Shown here: piece by piece, positions 1 to 9,199 of the stretch
Numbering within the stretch: position 1 is the stretch's first letter
Layout of the letters: each line of letters starts with the position of its first letter
Assembly (NCBI GenBank): GCA_018853935.1
Contig: JAAOMR010000053.1
Coordinates: forward strand, 1-45,613
From: Acidithiobacillus ferrivorans
Lineage (GTDB): Bacteria; Pseudomonadota; Gammaproteobacteria; Acidithiobacillales; Acidithiobacillaceae
Length of the DNA: 45,613 nt
Direction of reading: 5' to 3'
The notes under the pieces: generated by a model
What the model saw: the letters and a program-made list of their open reading frames with translations, nothing else
Told to the model about the DNA's origin: nothing
Database searches by the model: none
Program-made: the position numbers and the translations under genes

Positions 1-1
1 G

Positions 2-859
2 GTAGCTTTGGTGACGCCCATGCGGGCGGACGGCGTGGTAGATGACACTGCGCTCCGCGATCTGGTGGAGTGGCATATCGCCGAAGGGACGCACGCACTG
101 GTCGCCGTCGGTACCACGGGAGAATCCGCCACCCTGGAAATGAGGGAACATGTGGCGGTGATTCGGACCGTCGTGGAGCAGACTAAAGGGCGCATCCCGG
201 TGATCGCAGGGACCGGAGCCAATGCGACCTATGAGGCCATAGAGCTCACCCGGGCGGCCATGGAAGTCAAAGCTGATGCGGCCCTGCTGGTTTCCCCTTA
301 TTACAATAAGCCCACTCAGGAAGGCCTGTTCCAGCACTATTCGGCGGTCGCCGAGCAATGCCACTTTCCCATGATTCTCTACAATGTCCCTGGCCGCACC
401 GCTGGGGATATATTACCCGAGACTGTAGCGCGTCTGGCGCCGCGTGCCGATATCGTCGGCATCAAAGAAGCGAGCGGCAAAGTCGAGCGGGTCGCTGAAA
501 TTCTGGCCTTGTGCGGGGATCAGATGCAGGTGTACAGCGGCGATGATGGTGCTGCCCTCGCCGCCCTGGCATTGGGCGCACGTGGCGTGATCTCGGTCAC
601 CGCCAATGCGGCGCCCCGGCTGATGGCGCGGATGTGTGATCTGGCGCTGGCCGGTGACTTTATTGGTGCCCGTGCGGTCAACGCGCAACTGGTGGGGTTA
701 CACCGGGATCTCTTTCTGGAGTCCAACCCCATCCCGGTCAAATGGGCCCTGCACGAGATGGGTCGCATGGGACCGGCTCTGCGTCTGCCCCTGACCCCTT
801 TTTCGTCTGTTCATCATGAGCGTCTGCGTGAAAGTTTGCGTCGGGCGCAGTGTGTCTAA
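2..859 (+). CDS. dapA: 4-hydroxy-tetrahydrodipicolinate synthase, 5'-truncated by the window
   Basis: The enzyme condenses pyruvate with aspartate semialdehyde, the first committed step of lysine and diaminopimelate synthesis, in the cytoplasm. The reading frame is already open at base 2 (VALVTPM), and in the family about ten residues precede this VTPM, so the true start lies upstream and the TTG at 8 is not the start. Visible family motifs are GTTGES, IAGTGANAT, the YNVPGRT segment with the catalytic-site tyrosine, and IKEA with the Schiff-base lysine at codon 464-466, followed by GVISVTAN and NPIPVKWA. Gene order dapA-bamC-pur matches the dapA-bamC-purC cluster known from E. coli. Only 37 bases separate its stop from the bamC start, so co-transcription is likely. 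Confidence 0.97.
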   Translation, partial: VALVTPMRADGVVDDTALRDLVEWHIAEGTHALVAVGTTGESATLEMREHVAVIRTVVEQTKGRIPVIAGTGANATYEAIELTRAAMEVKADAALLVSPYYNKPTQEGLFQHYSAVAEQCHFPMILYNVPGRTAGDILPETVARLAPRADIVGIKEASGKVERVAEILALCGDQMQVYSGDDGAALAALALGARGVISVTANAAPRLMARMCDLALAGDFIGARAVNAQLVGLHRDLFLESNPIPVKWALHEMGRMGPALRLPLTPFSSVHHERLRESLRRAQCV

Positions 860-896
860 TTATTCTCGCGCCTAGTCGCGTTTAGTGGAGTCTTGC

Positions 897-2024
897 ATGC
901 GCCGTTACGTAGCTCTTGCCGTGGTTGCCAGTCTGGGTTTGGGGGGGTGTTCCTACATCCCCTTCTTCAAGTCTAATAGTGGCCCGAAATACCAGGATTC
1001 CAAGGTGATGGAACCCCTGAAGATCCCACCGGATCTGCTGGCTCAGGCGCCGCAACCGGGAGTTACCATACCGGGAGGGGCGGTAACTTCCAGCGCGCTG
1101 TCGAAGTATAGCGCCTCCGGTGGTTACGGGTTGTTTCAGCCCCACGCGGCGGCTGGGCAGCAGCCAGTCGAAGAGAAAATGCTGCCGGGTGTGAGCGCGC
1201 AGATCCTGGGTACCGGCGCAGATTTGCGGTTGAGCACAACCGCGAAGCCGGCGCAGATTTGGGCTGCCTTGAAAGCGACGCTGGCAGCGGATGAGACCAC
1301 GGTGGCGAAATTCTCTCCGCAACAGGACGAACTGGTCACCAACTGGCGGGATTTCCGCAGCGGTCTGGCCTTTGTACTGGGGAGCACCGTAGCACCTACC
1401 CATCGGGAGAAATACACCTTTCACCTGAATGCTGGCGAAAATGGATCCGAAATCCTGACGATACAGCAGGATCGTGTCTGGAATAACCCGACCGGCGGCA
1501 GCGTGGAATGGACGAAAGTGCCTGCCGATGCCGGGCACAACCGGCAGATTATGGAAGCGCTGCTAAAGCGTCTGAGCCATGAATCACTCGTCGCGGAAAT
1601 GCCGAACATTAAGGTTACCCGTTACCAGGATAATCGCGGTCCTTATCTGGTGTTGAACGTGGTCCCCGCCAAGGCACAGGCAGCGGTACAGGTGGTTTTG
1701 CAGGATCTGGGTTATCCCGTGCAAAGTGCGGGCATGGGGGTATGGAATGTTCAGGTGCAGGAAGCTGGTGCACAGGCAGCTCAGAAACAGGGCTTTATCG
1801 GCGGCATCTTCCAGCGGACCTGGGATAATATCAAGGCTATCTGGAGCAGTCCGGAGAAGCAGAAACCCATCTCGGTGCGCGTGGCGCTGCTGCGCATGAA
1901 AGACAACGCGGGCAGCGTACTGGAGACGACACCGGGCGTTGGCAAGGATGCCCCCAAATGGTCCGCAGAGATTCTCGACAAGCTGCAGTCGGGTTTGTCT
2001 CCCAAAAATGGGGGTAAGGCATGA
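897..2024 (+). CDS. bamC: Outer membrane assembly lipoprotein BamC (NlpB)
   Basis: BamC is an accessory lipoprotein of the beta-barrel assembly (BAM) machine, anchored in the outer membrane. The ATG at 897 is preferred over the in-frame GTG at 885 because GGAG at 887-890 sits 6 bases upstream. It also gives a clean lipoprotein signal: Met-Arg-Arg, a hydrophobic stretch, then lipobox LGGC with Cys18. After the Cys comes the low-complexity N-terminal linker seen in BamC (KYQDSKVMEPLKIPPDL), then two repeated globular domains. The protein is 375 aa, somewhat longer than E. coli BamC. Its stop overlaps the purB start. Family assignment rests on the lipobox, the PLKIPPDL stretch and the conserved position after dapA. 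Sequence divergence from E. coli is considerable. Confidence 0.88.
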   Translation: MRRYVALAVVASLGLGGCSYIPFFKSNSGPKYQDSKVMEPLKIPPDLLAQAPQPGVTIPGGAVTSSALSKYSASGGYGLFQPHAAAGQQPVEEKMLPGVSAQILGTGADLRLSTTAKPAQIWAALKATLAADETTVAKFSPQQDELVTNWRDFRSGLAFVLGSTVAPTHREKYTFHLNAGENGSEILTIQQDRVWNNPTGGSVEWTKVPADAGHNRQIMEALLKRLSHESLVAEMPNIKVTRYQDNRGPYLVLNVVPAKAQAAVQVVLQDLGYPVQSAGMGVWNVQVQEAGAQAAQKQGFIGGIFQRTWDNIKAIWSSPEKQKPISVRVALLRMKDNAGSVLETTPGVGKDAPKWSAEILDKLQSGLSPKNGGKA

Positions 2025-3328
2025 TCGAGCGCTATACGCGCCCGGAAATGGGTGCCTTATGGACGCAGGACGCCAAATATCAGGCCTGGCTCGACGTGGA
2101 ACTGGCAGCCTGCCGGGCACTGGCGGAGCGCGGCCAGATTCCCGCCGATGCCCTGACCGACATTGAGGCCAAGGCGGCTTTTGACAGCGCCCGTATTGAG
2201 GAAATCGAGCTGGAAGTTAAACACGACGTCATCGCCTTTCTGACGTCCGTGGCGGAGCATGTGGGGCCGTCCAGCCGCTTCGTCCATCTGGGCCTGACTT
2301 CTTCAGACGTGGTGGATACGGGTTTTGCGCTGCAATTGAAGCGCTCCGGGGCGCTGTTGCTGGAAGGGATGGATCGTTTGCACCAGGCCTTGGTAAAGTT
2401 GGCCTGGAAGCACAAGGATACGGTGATGATCGGCCGTTCCCACGGCATTCACGCGGAGCCCATCACTTTTGGCTTGAAAGTGGCGGTCTGGTGTGCCGAG
2501 GCGCAGCGCAACCGGCAACGTCTGGTCAGTGCCATCGCCACTGTGTCGGCGGGCATGTTGTCGGGGGCTGTGGGCACTTTCGCCAATATCGACCCCGGTG
2601 TCGAAGATGCAGTTTGTGCGGAACTGGGGCTGACCCCGGAACTCGCCAGCACGCAAGTCATTTCCCGGGATCGTCACGCCGAGTTTTTTGGCACCCTGGC
2701 GGTGATTGCCGGATCCATTGAAAAGATCGCCGTGGAAATTCGCCATTTACAGCGCACCGAGGTGTTGGAGGTGGAGGAGCCATTTAGCGCCGGGCAGAAG
2801 GGCAGTTCTGCCATGCCCCACAAGCGCAATCCCATTCTCTCCGAGAACCTGACCGGTCTCGCCCGCCTGCTGCGCGGTTATGCGGGCATGGCGCTGGAAG
2901 ACATCGCCCTCTGGCACGAGCGCGATATTTCTCACTCCAGTGTGGAGCGGGTGATCGGCCCCGATGCCTGCATCGTCATGGACTTCATGTTCCATCGGGC
3001 GAGTGGTCTGTTGGAACGGCTGGTGGTCTATCCGCAACGGATGCTGGAAAACCTGCATAAAATGCACGGCCTAATTTTCTCGCAGCGGGTGCTGCTGGCG
3101 CTCACCGGGAAGGGCATGCTGCGCGAAGACGCGTATCGGGTGGTGCAGCATAACGCGATGCAGGTCTGGGAGGCGAATGCGGATTTTAAATCGCTGCTGG
3201 CAGCGGACCCACAGATTCAGCCTTACCTGAGCGCGCAGGAACTGGCAGCGTTGTTTGATCTCGCCTATCACACTCGCAATATTGACGCCATTTTCGCCCG
3301 GGTCTTTCCGGAAGGACAACCCCGATGA
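2021..3328 (+). CDS. purB: Adenylosuccinate lyase
   Basis: PurB cleaves SAICAR to AICAR and adenylosuccinate to AMP, releasing fumarate in both cases. The protein is 435 aa, the compact form of the family. Visible motifs are [10 protein letters not shown] at the N-terminus, TSSDVVDT near residue 93, [13 protein letters not shown] with the general-acid histidine, and the fumarase/lyase signature [11 protein letters not shown] at residues 261-271 with its catalytic serine pair at 262-263. The start overlaps the bamC stop (ATGA) and its own stop overlaps the purC start, so the genes are probably translationally coupled. It supplies the step that follows PurC, encoded next door. Confidence 0.98.
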   Translation: MIERYTRPEMGALWTQDAKYQAWLDVELAACRALAERGQIPADALTDIEAKAAFDSARIEEIELEVKHDVIAFLTSVAEHVGPSSRFVHLGLTSSDVVDTGFALQLKRSGALLLEGMDRLHQALVKLAWKHKDTVMIGRSHGIHAEPITFGLKVAVWCAEAQRNRQRLVSAIATVSAGMLSGAVGTFANIDPGVEDAVCAELGLTPELASTQVISRDRHAEFFGTLAVIAGSIEKIAVEIRHLQRTEVLEVEEPFSAGQKGSSAMPHKRNPILSENLTGLARLLRGYAGMALEDIALWHERDISHSSVERVIGPDACIVMDFMFHRASGLLERLVVYPQRMLENLHKMHGLIFSQRVLLALTGKGMLREDAYRVVQHNAMQVWEANADFKSLLAADPQIQPYLSAQELAALFDLAYHTRNIDAIFARVFPEGQPR

Positions 3329-4047
3329 GTGAACGCACTGCCCTCTACGAGGGCAAAGCCAAGATCGTCTATGCCAGCGAATTACCCGATGAACTGGTTC
3401 TGCATTTCAAGGATGACACTTCGGCCTTTGACGGTGAAAAGGTCGAACAGCTCGCCCATAAAGGCGAGATAAACAATGCCTTCAATGCCTTCATCATGGA
3501 GTATTTGCAGGGTGAGGGGGTGCCGACCCATTTTATCCGCCGCCTCAATGCGCGAGAAAGTCTGGTGCGCCGTCTGGAGATGATCCCGGTAGAGTGTGTG
3601 GTGCGGAATCGGGCGGCAGGGTCTTTGTCCAAACGCCTGGGTATCGAGGAGGGCCGGATTCTGGAGCCGCCGACGCTGGAATTTTTCCTGAAGAACGATG
3701 CGCTGCACGATCCCATGATCAACACCTCCCATATTCGCACTTTTGGTTGGGCGACGGCAGAAGAAGTAGAGGCCATGCGCCGCTGGACCATGCGGGTCAA
3801 TATATTGCTGTCCGCACTATTTGCAAAAGCGAATCTGATTCTGGTGGACTTTAAGCTGGAGTTCGGGCGTTTTGACGGTGAGCTTTATCTCGGCGATGAA
3901 TTCAGCCCTGATGGCTGCCGACTCTGGGACGCCCGGAATCTGGAAAAAATGGATAAAGATCGCTTTCGTCGCAATCTGGGCGGGGTGGTAGAAGCGTATG
4001 TAGAAGTCGCACGCCGCCTGGGCGTGCCGCTCCCAGCAGTATCATAA
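3325..4047 (+). CDS. purC: Phosphoribosylaminoimidazole-succinocarboxamide (SAICAR) synthase
   Basis: PurC joins CAIR with aspartate using ATP to give SAICAR in purine synthesis. The protein is 240 aa, the usual length. Motifs seen are [10 protein letters not shown] at the N-terminus (nucleotide-binding loop), [20 protein letters not shown], the LVDFKLEFG segment and [13 protein letters not shown] with metal- and substrate-binding acidic residues. ATG 3325 overlaps the purB stop by ATGA, which marks translational coupling. A 70-base gap follows before purL. Confidence 0.98.
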   Translation: MSERTALYEGKAKIVYASELPDELVLHFKDDTSAFDGEKVEQLAHKGEINNAFNAFIMEYLQGEGVPTHFIRRLNARESLVRRLEMIPVECVVRNRAAGSLSKRLGIEEGRILEPPTLEFFLKNDALHDPMINTSHIRTFGWATAEEVEAMRRWTMRVNILLSALFAKANLILVDFKLEFGRFDGELYLGDEFSPDGCRLWDARNLEKMDKDRFRRNLGGVVEAYVEVARRLGVPLPAVS

Positions 4048-4117
4048 GGTCGGTGTCTTTCCAGCGGGATAGCCTGTGGGCTCGTCCTGCCGCGTTTCTT
4101 GAATGAGGGATCATCCC

Positions 4118-7100
4118 ATGCTGCTGCTTCGCGGCCCTGCGGCGCTGTCCGCTTTTCGTGTGCAACACCTGCTACGCACCCTCGTTGCCGGGGGGGTTCC
4201 CGTCCAGAGTGCAGTCGCTCAGTATATTCATCTGGTGGATCTCGGCGCCCCCCTGACGGCGGCAGAAACAGGAATACTAACGGCTTTGCTGCATTACGGG
4301 GAAGCAGTTGAAGGATATGCAGAGGATGCCGCGGAAGTTTGCGTGGTGCCGCGTCTCGGGACCATCTCGCCATGGTCCAGCAAGGCGACGGATATTGCCG
4401 GACACTGTGGATTGGGTGCAGTGCGGCGTATCGAACGGGGCGTTTCATATCACGTGCACAAAGTTGGCGATGCGGCCTTCAGCACAGCGGAGTTACAGGC
4501 GATGAGCCGGCTGCTGCACGATCCCATGACCGAGTCGGTGTTGCCGGACTGGGCGGCGGCAGAGGCACTTTTTGCCCACCCGGAACCCGCATCACTGATC
4601 CGCATTCCCCTGCACCAAGAGGGGCATACCGCTTTGCGTGCGGCCAATGCCAGCTTGGGTCTCGCTCTCGCCCCGGCGGAGCTGGATTATCTTTTTGATT
4701 ATTTTTCCGGCTTGGGCCGTGATCCCAGTGATGCCGAGCTGATGATGTTTGCGCAGGCCAATTCCGAGCACTGTCGGCACAAGGTATTCAATGCGGCCTT
4801 CCGGCTGGATGGCCAGGATCAAGCCCTCAGCCTCTTCGCCATGATTCGCGAAACTCACCGCCTGCATCCGCAGGGCACGCTATCCGCCTATAAGGACAAT
4901 GCCGCGGTCATGGCAGGTGGCGCGCTGAGCCAGCCTTTCGCGGTGGATGTGTCGGGAGCGTATGCCGTAGCGGAAGAGCGCACCGCCATTCTGATGAAAG
5001 TGGAAACCCACAACCATCCGACGGCCATTTCGCCTTTTCCCGGAGCGGCCACGGGGAGTGGCGGCGAGATTCGCGACGAGGGGGCCACCGGGCGAGGCGG
5101 CAAGCCCAAGGCGGGTTTGACTGGCTTCTCGGTATCGCATCTGCGGATTCCCGGCTATATCCAATCATGGGAGTCGAACCCTTACGGAAAGCCGGCGCGT
5201 ATCCGTTCGGCGCTGGACATCATGCGCGACGGCCCCCTGGGTGCTGCGGCCTTCAACAACGAATTCGGCCGCCCGGCCATTGCTGGCTATTTCCGGGTTT
5301 TTGAGTGTGATCAGGACGGACTGCACCGTGGGTATCACAAACCCATCATGCTGGCCGGCGGCCTGGGTCAGATTCGTCCCCTGCTGGTGGAGAAGAAGCC
5401 CCTGCCGGAAGGCGCCAGGGTACTGGTTATCGGCGGTCCGGCCATGCTTATCGGTCTGGGTGGTGGTGCCGCTTCCAGTGTGGCCAGCGGGGCCGGGGAT
5501 GAACAACTGGATTTTGCCTCGGTGCAGCGCGGCAACCCGGAAATGCAGCGCCGGGCCCAGGAAGTGATCGAGCGTTGTATTGCTCTGGGAGAGGATTCGC
5601 CTATTTTGTCCATCCATGACGTCGGGGCGGGCGGGCTTTCCAACGCCATTCCCGAGTTGTTGCACGATGGTGGTCGCGGCGGCCATCTGCAACTGCGCGC
5701 GGTGCCCAATGAAGAACAGGCCATGTCGCCCATGCAGATCTGGAGTAATGAGGCGCAGGAGCGTTACGTGCTGGCCGTGGCAGCGGCAGATCTGCCGCGT
5801 TTTACGGAGATCTGCACCCGCGAGCGCTGTCCCTGGGCAGTTTTGGGAGAAGCTACGGCGGGGGATGCGCTGATTCTGGAAGATTCACTGCTTCACGACC
5901 GGCCGGTGGATATGGCCCTCAGCACCTTGCTGGGTTGCCCGCCGCGCATGGAACGGGATAGTCGGCATGTGCCGCCCGATTTGCGGCCGCTGGACCTGTC
6001 TGGCGCCGACCTACGCGCTGCCGCCTATGCCGTCCTGCGCCACCCTTCGGTAGCCAGTAAGGAATTCCTCATCACCATCGGCGACCGCAGTGTCGGCGGC
6101 CTGATTCATCGCGATCAGATGGTGGGGCCATGGCAGGTGCCGGTGGCCGATTGCGGGGTCACGGCAGCGGATTTCTGGAATACCCACGGCGAGGCCATGG
6201 CCATCGGTGAGCGCGCCCCGGTAGCGGTGTTGAATCCCGCAGCCAGCGCCCGGTTGGCTATTGCCGAAGCCCTCACTAACCTTTTTGCCGCCGATATAGC
6301 CGCGCTGGGCGATATCAAACTCTCGGCCAACTGGATGGCGGCGGCAGATCATCCCGGAGAGGATGCGGCGCTCTATGACGCGGTACGTGCCGCGGCACTG
6401 GAACTTTGTCCGGCGCTGGACCTTGCCATCCCGGTGGGCAAAGATTCCCTGTCCATGCGCACCATCTGGCGAGAGGAGGGCGTGGAGAAGGCCGTCGTGT
6501 CACCCCTGTCGGTAATCATCTCGGCCTTTGCGCCCGTGGCGGATTTGCGGAAGAGCTGGACCCCTCAGTGGTCTGCGCAACCTGATACGGATCTCTGGCT
6601 GGTGGACTTGGGGCGTGGCCGTCTGGGAGCTTCCATTCTGGCCCAGACTTTGGGGCAGATGGGCGACAGTACGCCTGATCTGGATGCCCCGGAGTTGCTC
6701 CGCAGCCTGTTCACCGCATTGCAGACTTTGCGCATGCAGGATCAGGTGCTCGCCTATCACGACCGCTCCGACGGCGGCCTCTGGGCGACCCTCTGCGAAA
6801 TGTCTTTCGCCAGCCGTTGCGGGGCGGACATTCAACTGCCTTCGGGGGCGGATAGCTGGTCCTTCCTTTTCGCCGAGGAGCCGGGAGTGCTTATTCAGAC
6901 CCCGGCCGCCCAGCGCGCGCAAATCACGCAGATTTTTGCCGATGCCGACCTTGCTAGACGGGCTCAGGTCATTGGTCAGGTAAAGACCGACCACTGGCGT
7001 TTGCAAGTGCAACAGGGCGGCCAATCCATCCTGAACGAAGCTGTCGCTGACCTGCTGCGCACCTGGGCGGAGACCAGTAAGCGGATGCAGGCCCTGCGTG

Positions 7101-7969
7101 ATGATCCGCTTTGCGCCCAAGAGGCTTTTGCTGTGGTGGCCGCAGAGGAAACGCCATTGTTCTCCCGTCTGACCTTCACCCCGCAGATGCCGATGATGCA
7201 AACCGGGGTCAAGCCCCGTGTAGCGATCCTCCGGGAGCAGGGTGTAAACGGCCAGATCGAGATGGCGGCGGCTTTCCATCGCGCCGGTTTTACCGCCGTG
7301 GACGTGCATATGAGCGACCTTGCGGCCGGACGTTATTGCTTGGGAGACTTCCAGGCGATGGCTGCTTGCGGCGGCTTCTCCTACGGAGATGTGCTGGGCG
7401 CCGGTGCGGGCTGGGCCAAATCGATCCTTTTCCATGATCGTCTGCGGGATGATTTTACCGCCTTCTTTGCCGATACCTCGCGCCTGGCCCTGGGCGTGTG
7501 CAATGGCTGTCAGATGTTGGCGGAGCTGCGCGACATTATCCCCGGCGCAGCGCACTGGCCGCGCTTCGCGCGCAACCGTTCGGAGCAGTTCGAAGCGCGG
7601 CTGGCCATGGTCGAGGTCGTGGATTCGCCGTCGCTGTTGTTCGCGGGTATGGCAGGCACTTACGCGCCCATCGTTATCGCTCACGGCGAAGGGCGGGCGC
7701 ACTTCGCCGTGGATCAGCCTGGCTCAGGGCCTGTTACCATGCGTTTTGTGGATGCCAAGGGACAGCCCGCAGTGCAGTATCCAGCCAATCCCAACGGCTC
7801 CCCGCAAGGCGTTACCGGCCTCTGCAATGAGGACGGCCGGGTGTCTATCCTCATGCCGCACCCGGAGCGGGTCGTGCGCAGTTTACAGATGAGCTGGCGG
7901 CCACCGGAGTGGGGTGAGGCTACACCATGGATGCAGGTTTTTATGAACGCGCGGAAGGCGTTGGGGTAA
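4118..7969 (+). CDS. purL: Phosphoribosylformylglycinamidine synthase, large single-chain form
   Basis: This enzyme converts FGAR, glutamine and ATP to FGAM in purine synthesis. The single 1283-aa chain is the proteobacterial type that fuses synthetase and glutaminase. ATG 4118 is chosen over ATG 4103 because AGGGA at 4106-4110 lies 7 bases upstream and the protein then starts [11 protein letters not shown], as in E. coli. Visible features include [15 protein letters not shown], the [12 protein letters not shown] segment, [11 protein letters not shown] in the first AIRS-like ATP domain, and KDSLSMRT. The C-terminal class I amidotransferase has Cys1128 in GVCNGCQML and the His1248/Glu1250 pair in MPHPERV. 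It is likely in one transcript with purB-purC. It is the last housekeeping gene before the accessory region. Confidence 0.98.
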   Translation: MLLLRGPAALSAFRVQHLLRTLVAGGVPVQSAVAQYIHLVDLGAPLTAAETGILTALLHYGEAVEGYAEDAAEVCVVPRLGTISPWSSKATDIAGHCGLGAVRRIERGVSYHVHKVGDAAFSTAELQAMSRLLHDPMTESVLPDWAAAEALFAHPEPASLIRIPLHQEGHTALRAANASLGLALAPAELDYLFDYFSGLGRDPSDAELMMFAQANSEHCRHKVFNAAFRLDGQDQALSLFAMIRETHRLHPQGTLSAYKDNAAVMAGGALSQPFAVDVSGAYAVAEERTAILMKVETHNHPTAISPFPGAATGSGGEIRDEGATGRGGKPKAGLTGFSVSHLRIPGYIQSWESNPYGKPARIRSALDIMRDGPLGAAAFNNEFGRPAIAGYFRVFECDQDGLHRGYHKPIMLAGGLGQIRPLLVEKKPLPEGARVLVIGGPAMLIGLGGGAASSVASGAGDEQLDFASVQRGNPEMQRRAQEVIERCIALGEDSPILSIHDVGAGGLSNAIPELLHDGGRGGHLQLRAVPNEEQAMSPMQIWSNEAQERYVLAVAAADLPRFTEICTRERCPWAVLGEATAGDALILEDSLLHDRPVDMALSTLLGCPPRMERDSRHVPPDLRPLDLSGADLRAAAYAVLRHPSVASKEFLITIGDRSVGGLIHRDQMVGPWQVPVADCGVTAADFWNTHGEAMAIGERAPVAVLNPAASARLAIAEALTNLFAADIAALGDIKLSANWMAAADHPGEDAALYDAVRAAALELCPALDLAIPVGKDSLSMRTIWREEGVEKAVVSPLSVIISAFAPVADLRKSWTPQWSAQPDTDLWLVDLGRGRLGASILAQTLGQMGDSTPDLDAPELLRSLFTALQTLRMQDQVLAYHDRSDGGLWATLCEMSFASRCGADIQLPSGADSWSFLFAEEPGVLIQTPAAQRAQITQIFADADLARRAQVIGQVKTDHWRLQVQQGGQSILNEAVADLLRTWAETSKRMQALRDDPLCAQEAFAVVAAEETPLFSRLTFTPQMPMMQTGVKPRVAILREQGVNGQIEMAAAFHRAGFTAVDVHMSDLAAGRYCLGDFQAMAACGGFSYGDVLGAGAGWAKSILFHDRLRDDFTAFFADTSRLALGVCNGCQMLAELRDIIPGAAHWPRFARNRSEQFEARLAMVEVVDSPSLLFAGMAGTYAPIVIAHGEGRAHFAVDQPGSGPVTMRFVDAKGQPAVQYPANPNGSPQGVTGLCNEDGRVSILMPHPERVVRSLQMSWRPPEWGEATPWMQVFMNARKALG

Positions 7970-8066
7970 TGTTTGGAGCAAAATTAAGATATTTCCCTGT
8001 CTGGTGGTTTTCAGTTTACTACCAAACTATTCGCTGGAATGCTGCGAGGTAAGGAATCAGTGACGC

Positions 8067-9155
8067 TCATTGTTTTTTCGATTCACGACCTTTACGCACT
8101 GACTTCTGGCTTTTATCCCCCAGCGCCTTCGTTGCCTTTAGTACCCGGTCAAAGTCCGACTCGATTTTCAGTGTCCGGTTGAATTCTGCATATTCGGCTA
8201 GCGCCCTCTGGTCGGCCTGCGTCTTGCTGACGTTGCCCTTGTGGGTCAGCACCTCGTACTCATTGAAACTCAGGAATTTGTCCACGCTGGCTGCCATATC
8301 TGCCATGTTCATCTGGACGCGGTTTTCGATGATGTTTTCGATGTAGTCAAAAAAACTTGAAATGGTGCGCTCCAGCCGCTTGATCTCCGGCTCGGAGAGG
8401 TAATTCTTGGCGATGGTAACATCCGAGGCCAGAACGCGACCATGCGGGGCATTTTTCCAGGTAAGCAGGCCAGCATGCGGGGCGGTGTGGTCGGTTTTAC
8501 TGTGGATAATCTCAGCGGCTGTTTGGCCCGTGATGGCATAGTGGAACTTGTTCTGCACCATGGCGTAGAAGGTCTGCGTGACGTCTGACCGGGGGTCGTA
8601 GTCCACGCTGCATTCAGCGAAAATATCGGTAATCTGCTGGTAAATGCGGCGTTCGCTGGCCCGGATGGAACGGACCCGCTCCAGCAACTCCAGGAAGTAG
8701 TCCTCGCCGAACACTTGCTTGCCTTGCTTCAGGCGTTCATCATCCAGCACAAAGCCCTTGCGGATATATTCCTTCAGAATCTGAGTAGCCCAAATGCGGA
8801 ACTGGGTAGCACGCTTGGAGCTGACGCGGTAGCCGACTGCAATGATGGCATCGAGGCTATAGTGCTTGAGGGTGCGCCGAACGGCCCGCCCGCCTTCGTT
8901 TTGAACTACCGAGAAATCCTCGGCAGTTGCCTGTTCCGCCAGTTCGCCCTCTGCGTAGATGTTCCTGAGGTGTAGACCGATGTTGTCCGGTGTGGTCTGG
9001 AACAGCTCGGCCATAAGGCGCTGGGGCAGCCAGAGGGTTTCGGCGTGGATGAGCACGCGGACATGGACTTTCTCGTCATCGCCAGCGTAGAGCAGGAACG
9101 GTGCTTCAGTGCCTTCGAGGCTTTGCATTTCGACAGGGTTATCTTTATTGGTCAT
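8067..9155 (-). CDS. RhuM-family protein of a restriction locus
   Basis: A 362-aa protein of the virulence RhuM family. These proteins often lie inside type I restriction-modification clusters, and their biochemical role is not established. Support is the N-terminal segment ETLWLPQRLMAELFQT, the central stretch LKHYSLDAIIAVGYRVSSKR followed by FRIWATQILKEYI, and a C-terminal basic tail rich in Lys and Arg. ATG 9155 has AAGGGG 7 bases upstream. It lies 44 bases downstream of the hsdR-like gene on the same strand, so the two probably form one transcript. Its 3' end is 97 bases from the purL stop, in convergent orientation. The intervening DNA shows no clear terminator. Confidence 0.85.
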   Translation of the reverse strand: MTNKDNPVEMQSLEGTEAPFLLYAGDDEKVHVRVLIHAETLWLPQRLMAELFQTTPDNIGLHLRNIYAEGELAEQATAEDFSVVQNEGGRAVRRTLKHYSLDAIIAVGYRVSSKRATQFRIWATQILKEYIRKGFVLDDERLKQGKQVFGEDYFLELLERVRSIRASERRIYQQITDIFAECSVDYDPRSDVTQTFYAMVQNKFHYAITGQTAAEIIHSKTDHTAPHAGLLTWKNAPHGRVLASDVTIAKNYLSEPEIKRLERTISSFFDYIENIIENRVQMNMADMAASVDKFLSFNEYEVLTHKGNVSKTQADQRALAEYAEFNRTLKIESDFDRVLKATKALGDKSQKSVRKGRESKKQ

Positions 9156-9199
9156 TGAGTTACCCCTTTAGTAGATGACCCGCAATCAGTCCTCTAGTT

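Noticed and set aside
6500-7702. 400-codon minus-strand frame inside purL
   Set aside because: Antisense shadow of a conserved purL. No family features.
7970-8066. Search for a tRNA-Ala attachment repeat or terminator after purL
   Set aside because: No convincing copy of the tRNA 3' end and no strong hairpin found by eye.
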